NCBI GenBank assembly: GCA_035308165.1
Contig: DATGHC010000080.1
Span: 86,302 to 150,301, forward strand
Direction: 5' to 3'
Length of the DNA stretch: 64,000 nucleotides
DNA from: DASTCZ01 sp035308165
GTDB taxonomy: Bacteria; Acidobacteriota; Terriglobia; Acidiferrales; UBA7541
The notes under the pieces are model-generated. The model was not told the origin of the DNA and did not search any database. It saw nothing but the letters and a program-made list of their open reading frames with translations. Position numbers and translations under genes: made by a program. Shown here piece by piece: positions 17,540 through 26,304 of this stretch. Positions within the stretch are counted from its first letter, which is position 1, and every line of letters starts with the position of its first letter.

Positions 17540-18910
17540 CTACGGTTCAGTGGTGATAGTAAAAGTTCGTGACGCAAAAGCGCGCGGCAAACCAGTGTCG
17601 CACCCGTTCAGGAAGAAAACCTTGCCGGTCAGCCGGATGTGACCCGCAGGCGCTCCGGGCGACATGAATGACGGATAGAATCCGTCAAATTGAGTTCCGT
17701 CTCCGGTTGAAGGACAGGGCTTCAGTATTTTCAAGCGAGAATTCTGTATCAACTCAGGCGTACTCCAGTCCTGAAGATCAAGACTCGTTGCCGTGGAATA
17801 AAACCAGGAAGCATAGCCATCTTCGGTGGAGGAGTTGCAGACAAAAAAGAATAGATACAAGCCGAGATCATCGTTGTAACTGATCGAGGCCATGGTCTGT
17901 CTTCCCGGGCATGCCCCCAATGGTACTGGACCGCTATCCTGGCCGCCAATGCCGAGCTGGTTGAATGCGCCGTTGTACCATTTCGTGAAGGAGAGACGAT
18001 GATTGCCACCCTCGCGAAAGGGATAATGATCATCGTCAACCTTGGCGCGCGAAATGCGGACCAATCCATCACTCTTGCCGTTATTAGGACCTACGGCGTA
18101 ATCGTAAACGACATAAATGTAATTCTCGTCCCCATGGTTTCTGTCTGCGAAAGCGGCGGGAAGCGCGTCTCCCATTGCTGCTGGGTTGGGCTCGGACGCC
18201 GGTTCCGGATTAGGCCCCTTGATAACAGGATGACGGCCCGGTCCGCCGAATTCGCTATTAATTGGACTCGGCCAAGTCATCCCGTAATCGGATGAGCGCG
18301 CAAGTCCAATCGTGGCGTAGTAAGGCTGCTGCCAGACTCCGCCGGGGCAGTGGTTTTCCGCCTCATAGAACATTAGAAGGTCTCCGGGAGGCCCGGCAGG
18401 ATTTTGCAGGACGGTCCCGGGAGCGGAATAATTCTCGTCAAACTCAGTGTTGTATGTCGTATCGCAAGTAGTGAATTGAACAGGAGGATTCATTACTTGA
18501 TCGTTGTACCCGAGGTCAGCCGCAAAATCGAAATTCGTTAAGTCTGTGGTTTCGAGTACAACCGCTCCGCCATTGCCTCCTCTTATTTTGCTCGAAGCGA
18601 ACACTAGGTACTTCTTCCAGAATGGGCCGGGCACTGGCTGAAAATCGTGCAGGGCCGAGAGCGGGATGAATGTCGTGTGCTCGTCGGGTATATCAACCAG
18701 AGTGCTGGGATAAGAGAGAGTGTCATCAGGTGTTGAAACCGAGATCGACTTGATCATTGGGTAGTTTGGGCCGGAGTGGCCGCCAGCCCGCGAGTTCGAG
18801 GATTTTGGCCGCGCGAGGGCCCTCTCAGGCAGTCGAAGGGCAATCAGGGCAAGAGCACTCAGCGTCAGAAAACAAGTCACCAAAGCACTGCAAGCTTGTC
18901 GTGAAGTCAT
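17540..18910 (-). CDS. Secreted propeller-like protein A of a tandem family
   Basis: A 456-aa exported protein of unknown function. A signal peptide or anchor covers about residues 1-33. The rest is beta-rich, with strands such as GDLLMFYEAENHCPGG and TIGLARSSDYGMTWPSP that resemble the blades of five-bladed glycosidase or sialidase propellers (SxDxGxTW Asp-box-like). The protein ends in SRTFTITTEP, nearly the same end as the next paralogue. GGAGA lies upstream of the ATG. Three such genes lie in tandem on the minus strand; this is the last of the run. No catalytic residues can be assigned. Confidence 0.6.
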   Translation of the reverse strand: MTSRQACSALVTCFLTLSALALIALRLPERALARPKSSNSRAGGHSGPNYPMIKSISVSTPDDTLSYPSTLVDIPDEHTTFIPLSALHDFQPVPGPFWKKYLVFASSKIRGGNGGAVVLETTDLTNFDFAADLGYNDQVMNPPVQFTTCDTTYNTEFDENYSAPGTVLQNPAGPPGDLLMFYEAENHCPGGVWQQPYYATIGLARSSDYGMTWPSPINSEFGGPGRHPVIKGPNPEPASEPNPAAMGDALPAAFADRNHGDENYIYVVYDYAVGPNNGKSDGLVRISRAKVDDDHYPFREGGNHRLSFTKWYNGAFNQLGIGGQDSGPVPLGACPGRQTMASISYNDDLGLYLFFFVCNSSTEDGYASWFYSTATSLDLQDWSTPELIQNSRLKILKPCPSTGDGTQFDGFYPSFMSPGAPAGHIRLTGKVFFLNGCDTGLPRAFASRTFTITTEP

Positions 18911-18981
18911 TGAGGTTCTCCATTTTCAATCGATCAGTTTTCCAGAGGTGTGGGGACCAGCCGCCGGCCTGATCAATTCCA

Positions 18982-20745
18982 TCAGTTTGTGGTTATTGTG
19001 AAAGCGCGCGATTCATATTTTCGTCCGCCAAAAGTTTCGCCATCGGTGCAGCCTTCCATGTAAAAAATAAATCCGGTGGAGGAAAGATGTCCGGGTTTTG
19101 CGCCGAGCGACATGATGGTTGGATACCAGCCTTTGTTGTCTAGAGCGCACCCCGGATTCAATGGGTTGATTTGCGCGGGGAATACATTCCAGGAGCCGGT
19201 GATAATTTGTGGCTGGCTCCACTGCGATTGATCGGAAAGGCCGTCGCCGGTGGCATCCAGGGTGGAATAGAACCAGGCAGCGCCCAAGGCTGCCTGTTTC
19301 GTCGGCGCGGTCGGATCCAAATGCGAGATACAAACGAAAAGCAGCAAATACTGCTGTGTATATTCGACGTAGCTGATCGAGCCCATCACGCGGGACTGGT
19401 TATTTATGTCCTGGCAGGACATGTAGGCATCTTTGGTATCAAGGAAAGGCAGAATCGGGCTCTGGAGACCACCACCGAAATTGCCGAGCCCCTTGTTTGA
19501 CATCGTTCGGCAGTGCTTCCACGTATTGCAGGTGACTCCCGACGGAAGGATTTGTGTCTCACTGAATGATCCGTTGTACCAGTTCATGAACTGGAGCGGC
19601 GCGATACCGCCATTGAGCTTGGCTCGAGAAACCACCAGATCGCTTACGATTCCTGATTGCAATTGTGGATTCGAATAGGGAGCGCCCAGCCCCGGCGTCC
19701 CCGGCGCATATCCCGTCACCGAGTAAACGTAGCGATCCGGACCGAAGCTCACGTCGTCAACAAACGCCGAAGGCTCGCTGTTGCCCATGTTCTTTTGCAA
19801 GCCACCGGGTGTACCTGCAGTATCAGCAATGGCCTCGCCAAGTGTGACCGGAGTGTTCTGGACTGCGTAACGCCCGAAATTGAATGGAGGCCTTTCATGG
19901 CAATCGTTGCCGAAGCAAACTAAATCGCCAAGCGCTCCCAGAGGCGCTTCAGGCCCATTGGTTTGGTTCAAGTTAGGCAGCGCGACAAAATTTCGGCGAT
20001 AGGTGGGCCAAGTATGGCCAAAATCAAACGAGGTGGCGACGCCGATCGTAGAGTAAAAGTTGCTGCTGCTCGTGCCACCTGCCAGACCGACGCAGCGGCT
20101 GGTTCCCTCGTAAATCATGAGCATATTTCCACGTCCGGGGAGACCCCAAGATGTCGGGTCAATGAAAATTGTTCCGGGGTCGGCGTAATTGAGGTCAAAA
20201 GTTTGATCTTGAAACTTTGCATTGCCGACGGTCGGGCAAAGGTCGTGTGCCATTGCGGCTAGAAACACCTGGCCATTTGTCGAGCCAGCCGGGTTACCGG
20301 GCAGATAGAGACCGAAGTCCGACGCGAAATCAAAAGTCCACTGGCCTTGCGCATCGGGGCCAGGGCCGCCGGTGAAAACCGTCAATCCGCTTGCAAGCGG
20401 ATTCAAGTTTGTTCTCGTTGCAACGAAGAAGAGATAATTGTTTGCGTGGCCCGGTATTGTGCCGGGAGAAAATACTGTTGCGTGTTCATCGGAAAGCGTG
20501 CCCAAGCCGGCGTAGTCGTCAATCGTAGTTACGCCGTCGGGAGCGAGAACGCGTCTAAAGGTGTCAAAGCTGCCCGTTGGACAGGTACCCTGCGGGCCGG
20601 AGTTGCCAATCGCACAGATGGAAAAGGAAACGATTGAGCGCCGGGGGGCGCTGCTGTCTTTTTGAGGAACGTCCTGAGAGCTTTGCGCAAGAACCGCAGA
20701 TGTGCTTAATGCAATTACTATAGCTGGTTTCCAAATTGATCTCAT
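18982..20745 (-). CDS. Secreted propeller-like protein B of a tandem family
   Basis: A 587-aa exported protein, paralogue of the gene at 17540-18910: shared features include the block MLMIYEGTSRC, the Asp-box-like strand TIGVATSFDFGHTWP, an internal RTMSN/YISYVEYTQQYLLLFVC-like strand pair and the C-terminal SRAFTITTN. The ATG at 20745 is chosen because GGAGG lies seven bases upstream and a signal peptide follows at once; the frame is open upstream but would overlap the next gene. Function is unknown; a carbohydrate-binding or glycosidase role is a guess from the fold pattern and the neighbouring glycoside hydrolases. Confidence 0.6.
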   Translation of the reverse strand: MRSIWKPAIVIALSTSAVLAQSSQDVPQKDSSAPRRSIVSFSICAIGNSGPQGTCPTGSFDTFRRVLAPDGVTTIDDYAGLGTLSDEHATVFSPGTIPGHANNYLFFVATRTNLNPLASGLTVFTGGPGPDAQGQWTFDFASDFGLYLPGNPAGSTNGQVFLAAMAHDLCPTVGNAKFQDQTFDLNYADPGTIFIDPTSWGLPGRGNMLMIYEGTSRCVGLAGGTSSSNFYSTIGVATSFDFGHTWPTYRRNFVALPNLNQTNGPEAPLGALGDLVCFGNDCHERPPFNFGRYAVQNTPVTLGEAIADTAGTPGGLQKNMGNSEPSAFVDDVSFGPDRYVYSVTGYAPGTPGLGAPYSNPQLQSGIVSDLVVSRAKLNGGIAPLQFMNWYNGSFSETQILPSGVTCNTWKHCRTMSNKGLGNFGGGLQSPILPFLDTKDAYMSCQDINNQSRVMGSISYVEYTQQYLLLFVCISHLDPTAPTKQAALGAAWFYSTLDATGDGLSDQSQWSQPQIITGSWNVFPAQINPLNPGCALDNKGWYPTIMSLGAKPGHLSSTGFIFYMEGCTDGETFGGRKYESRAFTITTN

Positions 20746-20821
20746 TGGGCGTCCTCCTTTTCTCCGTTGGAAATGAATGATTTGATCGCAATTCAATTCC
20801 GTGCTTAAACCCAAATTATCT

Positions 20822-22597
20822 TCAAGGCCAATCTGTTTCATGGAACTGATATTGGATTCTCATGTTCACATCAAACAAAACTGAGTTGTAAGGTTTGAAG
20901 CTCGAGAGCAAATAAGAAACGGTGAAATTGAGACCCGTCGGGAAGCCGTTTGCGCCGAAGCTGGGCGTTATATTTGTGAGGTATGGAAGCATATCCGGCG
21001 CGTATACATCAGCTGCCGAAAAATCTGTGAATGGCGCTTGCTGTTCAGTCGGCGGGGCATCCATGCAGGAGTTGTGACTGCAACCGTAGAGAGCTCGGTT
21101 TTGTTGACCCGCGGACGTGGTGGAAGTCAGATCAAGCGCAATCATCATGTCCGACCACTTTCCCGTCGGTGAGGGCGACCAGCGTGCAATAACTTCCGCG
21201 CCATTTCCGCCGCCGGTTGCGTGTGTGTACATGAGCAGCCAGACGCCGATGCCTTCAAAGTAACGAACGGAAATCTGACCGAAGTCGGGGGTTTTATCAT
21301 CGTCAAAGACCAACGGCGTGGCATTCGACGGATCATTGAGAGCCCAATTGCCGGTATTTGAGTTGTAGAATTCGAGGCCGGGGGTGTCGCTAAAATATCG
21401 ACTTACAAAATTCGGAAAATCCTGCCCGTGATATGAAAGCGGCAAACGAGCTAGATAGAGTAAGCTTGCCCGAAAAGTGCCAGTGCCAAAAAGGTAGATA
21501 TAGCCGTCGTTGCCAACCACTGGGTCAATCCAAATAAAATTTCCTCCAAGTGGGCCTGCGAAGGGGGAAGAACTACTCCAGTCGCCTGGCGCGGTAGGCG
21601 GGGTGAAACCCGTGGGCGGATTGGCGACCGAACAGTTGTGCGGAGCCGCCGCGCCTGTCGGCCAGGGAGGAGTGCACGCGGAACTTCCATCGGAATAGAG
21701 GCATCCGTTATAAGTGAAGTTATCCAAGTTGTAGTCAACTCTGGAGAGAATGTTGTAATCCGTGGGCCTCAATGACGAATAGTCAGACGCGATCTTCCAA
21801 GGGTCCGCCTCGTTTCCACCCAATGGATTCTTCCACTCGGTGAGGAACGAGACGGATCCTTTCGGAAGCCCAATGGTGCAGTCTGAGTTGATGGCCCGGC
21901 CGGGGCTGCCAAAATAAAACAAGTAGATATTCCCATTGAAGGCGAGCGCGCCGGACATGCTCTCGTTCGTTCCGGAGATGCCGGAAATCAAAGGTGAATA
22001 TTCCGGAAGGACAGTTGCATTGTCAGGAAGCGTCAGAGGCGGCATGGGAGAATGAAAAAGATAATTCGCGATTAAGTCGCCAGGTGGAGCGGTCAGGAGA
22101 TCCGGCGCGTAGACCTTTTGGTGCTGTCCATTGGAAGGGTCGATGTTTCCCGAGACCAAACCGGGTTGAGTGACGAGCTGCAGCGAACCACACAAACCCA
22201 TCGGATTGCCGTAGTTTCTGCCATTGAGGAAACCCTGCGTGTTGGCCCCGTGCGAGCCATACCAGGCATCGCCATCGGCGGCACCCGAATCCCCGAAAAA
22301 CACCCAGGTGACACGATGGATTGGATCGTCCACGGAGATGCCTTGATCCGCGCCGGTCATGTCGAACTGATAGGAAAGATTGTTGATGCCGCTGAAAGCA
22401 TCATTGGTGACCCGGCAGCGCTCGTTCGAGAAGCCGGGATTCGCAAGGGAAACGGTTGGAATCACCGTGACCGACCTTGAGCTTGAGGGCGCAGCTTCCA
22501 CATCTGAGACGATATTTGTTCGTGATTGAGCCCTCACCGCGGACGGCATCGCCATCACGATGAAGATTGGTATTCCACTTATCAAAATACTCTTCAT
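20822..22597 (-). CDS. Secreted propeller-like protein C (DUF4185-like)
   Basis: A 591-aa exported protein, the most divergent of the three tandem genes. The ATG at 22597 follows GGAGG and opens a signal peptide ending near VRAQ (residue 24). It holds a FFGDSGAADGDAWYG strand that recalls the FGDT motif of DUF4185-type propellers, plus GNIYLFYFGSPG and ISVRYFEGIGVWLLMYTHA strands. Cysteine pairs (for example YGCSHNSC) suggest disulfides outside the cytoplasm. It is the first gene of the minus-strand run and lies 76 bp upstream of gene B. Function unknown. Confidence 0.58.
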   Translation of the reverse strand: MKSILISGIPIFIVMAMPSAVRAQSRTNIVSDVEAAPSSSRSVTVIPTVSLANPGFSNERCRVTNDAFSGINNLSYQFDMTGADQGISVDDPIHRVTWVFFGDSGAADGDAWYGSHGANTQGFLNGRNYGNPMGLCGSLQLVTQPGLVSGNIDPSNGQHQKVYAPDLLTAPPGDLIANYLFHSPMPPLTLPDNATVLPEYSPLISGISGTNESMSGALAFNGNIYLFYFGSPGRAINSDCTIGLPKGSVSFLTEWKNPLGGNEADPWKIASDYSSLRPTDYNILSRVDYNLDNFTYNGCLYSDGSSACTPPWPTGAAAPHNCSVANPPTGFTPPTAPGDWSSSSPFAGPLGGNFIWIDPVVGNDGYIYLFGTGTFRASLLYLARLPLSYHGQDFPNFVSRYFSDTPGLEFYNSNTGNWALNDPSNATPLVFDDDKTPDFGQISVRYFEGIGVWLLMYTHATGGGNGAEVIARWSPSPTGKWSDMMIALDLTSTTSAGQQNRALYGCSHNSCMDAPPTEQQAPFTDFSAADVYAPDMLPYLTNITPSFGANGFPTGLNFTVSYLLSSFKPYNSVLFDVNMRIQYQFHETDWP

Positions 22598-23598
22598 GTA
22601 CGGCCTCCAAAGCGGTGTGTTCCCACTTGAGTGTTGTTTGCTGTAGTCATATTCCTCGGTCGAAGAGATCTGGATTGTGAAATCCGATTCCATTCTTGTG
22701 ATCGCTTAAGGATTCCAGGTTGAATGCGTGTAATAAATCTTCAAAGTATTGCCTTCAAATTGTGTGACCCGTTCAACCATTTGCGGTGCGAAGGCACCAC
22801 GGGCTGAAAGGATCCAATCAGGTTTCAATTGTGGCCTCCGGGGAATTTTCGAGAGGGCCATCGAACAAGCGTGATGGATCGTTGATGAGGCATCGGCTAT
22901 TCGGTGAAGAAATCAACGAGCATCGCAGGCTTTCAGGTCCTATATACACGGCAACTCACCGAGATTTCGCCACCCAAACATTTAGCAGGGACGTGGGTTG
23001 CAGAAGCTTCGAGCGTAAGGGTCGTCTATGAGCATATCGAGGGTCAAATGGCGCATTGTGGCACCTATGTGGCGAGCTAAGTTATTGGAAACTATATCCT
23101 TCTGGGATTATGAGGAACGCAAATTGTGTTGTCCGAGGTGAAAGCGGACTATCCCGTATGGTCCGCGGACTCACAATTCCTGTAATTCAATATATTTGCG
23201 AGCAATGCTCCGGCATTCTTCCGAATGCATGGAGGGGAAGGAAAGCTTGAAAAAATATAGGACATGCCTTTCCAAATCACGGTCGCCTACGGCCTTTCGA
23301 GCGGCCTGACGCCAGATGGTTCTCCACCCCAATTCTGCAGCCCCGAACAGACGGATGTTTATTCACTTGGGATCCAGTGAGTCCAGTGCAACAGGTTTGG
23401 GAGACCTTTCGGGTGCGGTCTTGGTCTTCTAAGCTGTTGGTGGTGGGTTCGACCCCCACCGCCCCTAGCAATCAGATCCTTCATCAATCCTTTGATTTGC
23501 TCTTTGTATATTTCTACTCCCTACGATTGTGATATTTTGGCCAACGGATTCGTACTTTACCCCGTGTTGTAGAGGAAAATGATCCTCGAGGAAAAGTG
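22598..23598. other. 1-kb non-coding region with tRNA remnant
   Basis: No credible gene was found in this 1-kb stretch; short open frames lack ribosome binding sites and family features. Its one recognisable element is the tRNA 3' half at 23426-23470. Upstream signals for two divergent genes (the propeller run and the S9 peptidase) must lie here, but none was clear enough to call. Confidence 0.5.
23426..23470 (+). pseudogene. tRNA 3'-half remnant (possible right att site)
   Basis: An anticodon-loop-like CTTCTAA, variable region, perfect T-arm (GTGGG-TTCGACC-CCCAC), acceptor strand CGCCCCT and TAGCA end are present, but no D-arm or 5' acceptor strand exists upstream. It matches the tRNA-Lys at 6581-6625 in 41 of 45 positions. 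The anticodon position reads TCT, so it could derive from tRNA-Arg(UCU) or be a drifted tRNA-Lys copy. The final CCA is mutated to GCA. This is the expected shape of an attachment-site copy left by an integrative element. Confidence 0.7.
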
Positions 23599-25515
23599 AT
23601 GACGATGAAATCCTACAAATGGTTTCTGGCAGTGACACTGATTAGTGGCGTTATCGTCACAAGTTCTGCACGCTTGGAAAGTGCGGACAAGCATCCATTT
23701 GGATTTGACGATTATGCTGCTCTGCGTAGCGCCCAGGCAGTGGCCGTGTCGCCTGATGGGAAGACGATTCTGTACGTGGTGCGCTATTTTGAAAATCAGG
23801 GACGCCAGAAAAGTGAGTGGCGGATGATAGATGTGACGGGAGAGAATTCACGGAAGCTGAGTCTTCCAGAAGGATTCAATCCTATCGGATTTATGAAAGA
23901 CGGGGCCTCCCTGTACGGAAGCTATCAGGTGGGGAAGGCTGGTCAACTGGCGATTGTCCCGCTGGCGGATGGAAAGCCCACCGTTATTTTGTCACTCCCG
24001 AGCGGAATTCGCTTTGCACAGATTTCGCCCGATGGAGCGCGATTCGCAGTGCTGGCCGATCCGGACGAAAAGGATCCGCTTGCCGGCGTGCACAACGTGG
24101 TGAAGAACGATCACACCAGCCTTTATGTGATGGATGCGAATGGCGCGGGAGCCGGATGGTGGTGTGCGGACCTAAAGGATATCGGCGAGATTTCCTGGTC
24201 GCCGGATAGTTCGCAGATTGCGGTTGCGTCGCAAACACCCAAGATTGGAAATCACATTATCCATTCTTACTTGGATGTGTGCGGCGCATCCGGTGCGCAC
24301 AGGGTGGCCGACATTGCTAACTCAACGTCCGGGATTGCATGGGCAAATGGAGGCAAAGAGTTGGTGTTTGCCGGCACTTCGACATCAGTGCTGACTCCTG
24401 ACCACGTTTGGACAGTATCCGCGTCTGGCGGAGCACCAGTGGACCGCACGCCCAATCTCGAGGGATCGGGGGTGAGCGTCAAATCAGATCCTCGCGGGAC
24501 GGTTTGGGTTGATGCCCATCGAGGCGTGCTAACGGAGGCGCATACCCTCCGGGATGGGCAACTCGATGCAGTCTTCCGCTGGCCGGGCGGGGTTGTTGAT
24601 TCGGTGGTGTACCCGATGTTCTCCTCATCGCCGAATGCGCCTGTATTCACAGTAGGGGACCCGACCCATACGACGAATGTGGCGGTGAACCTGAATGGTG
24701 TACTGAAGCGAATCACGAACGAAGGCGACGATGCGCTGGCCGCCGTGAATCTTGGAGAAGTGCGGACCGTGCATTGGACGGCGAAGGATGGAACCAAGCT
24801 CGAGGGAATTTTGACGCTTCCTGCCGGGTATGTTCCGGGGAAGAAATATCCGTTTTTGGTGTTGCCGCACGGAGGGCCGGAGTCGAACGACCAACTCGAA
24901 TTCGACAATTCATCGCGTGAAATTGCGGGACTGGGCTATGTTGTGTTACAGCCGGAGTATCGCGGCTCCACTGGATATGGTTCCGAATTCCTGGATGCGA
25001 TCTACCAGCACTTCGGCGATCGCGCGTATAGCGATGTGGACAGTGCCACAGACTTTGCGATTGCCCAGGGATGGGCCGATCCTAACCGGCTGGCGATTTT
25101 CGGATGGAGTGCCGGCGGGTTCATGACCTCGTGGACCGTGACGCAAACCGGAAGGTATCGTGCGGCGATTGAAGGCGCTGGAATTACAGATTGGCTGAGC
25201 TTTATTCCAACCAGCGATGTCTGGCAAACGGATTATGACGCGCGCATGCAGGAAGAAGACCCTAATCCCATGCTGCGATTCTCCGCCGTGATGCACGCTG
25301 ACAAGGTGACCACGCCGTTGCTGATTCTGCATGGCGAGGCGGATATTCGCGTGCCTACATTTCAAGGGCGAGAATTCTTCATGTTACTGGCCGAGCGCGG
25401 GAAAACCGTGCGCATGGTGACCTATCCTGGATCCCCGCATTTTCCCTCGCTGATTGAGCAGCGGCGCGACGTGTTTAAGGAAATCGCGGATTGGTTGAAG
25501 AAGTACAATCCGTAA
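23599..25515 (+). CDS. S9 family prolyl oligopeptidase
   Basis: Exported serine peptidase of the prolyl oligopeptidase / acylaminoacyl-peptidase family, cutting short peptides. A signal peptide covers about residues 1-27, a seven-bladed propeller follows (28-390), then an alpha/beta-hydrolase domain. The triad is complete: Ser504 in GWSAGGF, Asp582 in HGEADIRVP, His614 in GSPHFP. GAGG sits seven bases before ATG 23599; a GTG at 23596 directly precedes it. A hairpin with a T-run follows the stop codon. The gene stands alone, just downstream of the tRNA remnant. Confidence 0.92.
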   Translation: MTMKSYKWFLAVTLISGVIVTSSARLESADKHPFGFDDYAALRSAQAVAVSPDGKTILYVVRYFENQGRQKSEWRMIDVTGENSRKLSLPEGFNPIGFMKDGASLYGSYQVGKAGQLAIVPLADGKPTVILSLPSGIRFAQISPDGARFAVLADPDEKDPLAGVHNVVKNDHTSLYVMDANGAGAGWWCADLKDIGEISWSPDSSQIAVASQTPKIGNHIIHSYLDVCGASGAHRVADIANSTSGIAWANGGKELVFAGTSTSVLTPDHVWTVSASGGAPVDRTPNLEGSGVSVKSDPRGTVWVDAHRGVLTEAHTLRDGQLDAVFRWPGGVVDSVVYPMFSSSPNAPVFTVGDPTHTTNVAVNLNGVLKRITNEGDDALAAVNLGEVRTVHWTAKDGTKLEGILTLPAGYVPGKKYPFLVLPHGGPESNDQLEFDNSSREIAGLGYVVLQPEYRGSTGYGSEFLDAIYQHFGDRAYSDVDSATDFAIAQGWADPNRLAIFGWSAGGFMTSWTVTQTGRYRAAIEGAGITDWLSFIPTSDVWQTDYDARMQEEDPNPMLRFSAVMHADKVTTPLLILHGEADIRVPTFQGREFFMLLAERGKTVRMVTYPGSPHFPSLIEQRRDVFKEIADWLKKYNP

Positions 25516-25526
25516 TTGCAAAAGCG

Positions 25527-25572
25527 AATCCCCCCGCCCTGGATGGTTTGGGCGAGGGGACTCTGCTTTTTT
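25527..25572 (+). terminator. Intrinsic terminator after the S9 peptidase gene
   Basis: Arms 25527-25539 (AATCCCCCCGCCC) and 25550-25562 (GGGCGAGGGGACT) pair at 11 of 13 positions around a 10-nt loop, and a run of six T follows at 25567-25572. It lies 12 bases after the stop codon. Confidence 0.75.
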
Positions 25573-25615
25573 CCCTGACCACGAAACGTGGAGGGGAACT
25601 AGATTTGAAGGTGAG

Positions 25616-26167
25616 CTAGTTGGGAAGAAGGACGGAGTCAACCACCTGAATGACTCCGTTTGACTGGAAGACGTTTGCAATAGTGATGGTGGACATCCCG
25701 CCCTTTTCATCATGCAGCACGATCTTTCCGTCATGCGACATGGCCCAGAGCGAGCCGCCGCTCACGGTCTTCAATTCCGCCTTCCCGTTTCCCGTCTTGA
25801 TGAGCTTCATGATGTCGCCGGTGCTGAGCTTGCCCGCGACAACATGGTAGGTAAGGATTTTCGTTAGCATTTCCTTGTTTTCGGGCTTCAGGAGATTGTC
25901 CACTGTGCCCGCAGGGAGTTTCGCGAAGGCCTCATTCGTGGGAGCGAAAACGGTGAACGGGCCCGCGCTCTTGAGTGTGTCAACAAGCCCCGCGGCCTTC
26001 ACCGCGGCCACAAGTGTTGTGTGGTCAGCGGAATTAACGGCGTTGTCGATGATGTCTTTGGTGGGGAACATTGCGGCGCCACCAACCATGGGATCCTTCT
26101 GGGCGGAAACGATGGAAACGCCCAGCACCAGCATTGCCAACAGCGGAAAAAGAAATCGTGTTTTCAT
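25616..26167 (-). CDS. Secreted fasciclin (FAS1) domain protein
   Basis: A 183-aa exported protein with a single FAS1 adhesion domain (about residues 45-180). The two family motifs are visible: FTVFAPTNEAFAKLP (H1) and the YHVV segment with the closing VIQVVDSVLLP (H2). A signal peptide precedes it. ATG 26167 is preferred over a longer frame because AAGGA lies just upstream and the signal peptide follows directly. Such proteins act in cell adhesion or in the matrix; the partner is unknown. It converges with the S9 peptidase and is divergent from the oxidoreductase. Confidence 0.9.
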   Translation of the reverse strand: MKTRFLFPLLAMLVLGVSIVSAQKDPMVGGAAMFPTKDIIDNAVNSADHTTLVAAVKAAGLVDTLKSAGPFTVFAPTNEAFAKLPAGTVDNLLKPENKEMLTKILTYHVVAGKLSTGDIMKLIKTGNGKAELKTVSGGSLWAMSHDGKIVLHDEKGGMSTITIANVFQSNGVIQVVDSVLLPN

Positions 26168-26304
26168 TTTGTGTCCTTTGTTGAGATTGGACCTACACCT
26201 CAAGTACGACAGAGGAAGGGGATTGGATTTAGGCAGAGGAAAAATAATGCGGGAATATGGCGGCGCGCTAAAATGGACCGGATCCGTTTCTTGCCGGAGG
26301 GAAA

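Noticed and set aside
23277..23471. Minus-strand open frame across the tRNA remnant
   Set aside because: Same false peptide pattern, caused by the tRNA-like sequence; it helped to reveal the remnant but is not a gene.
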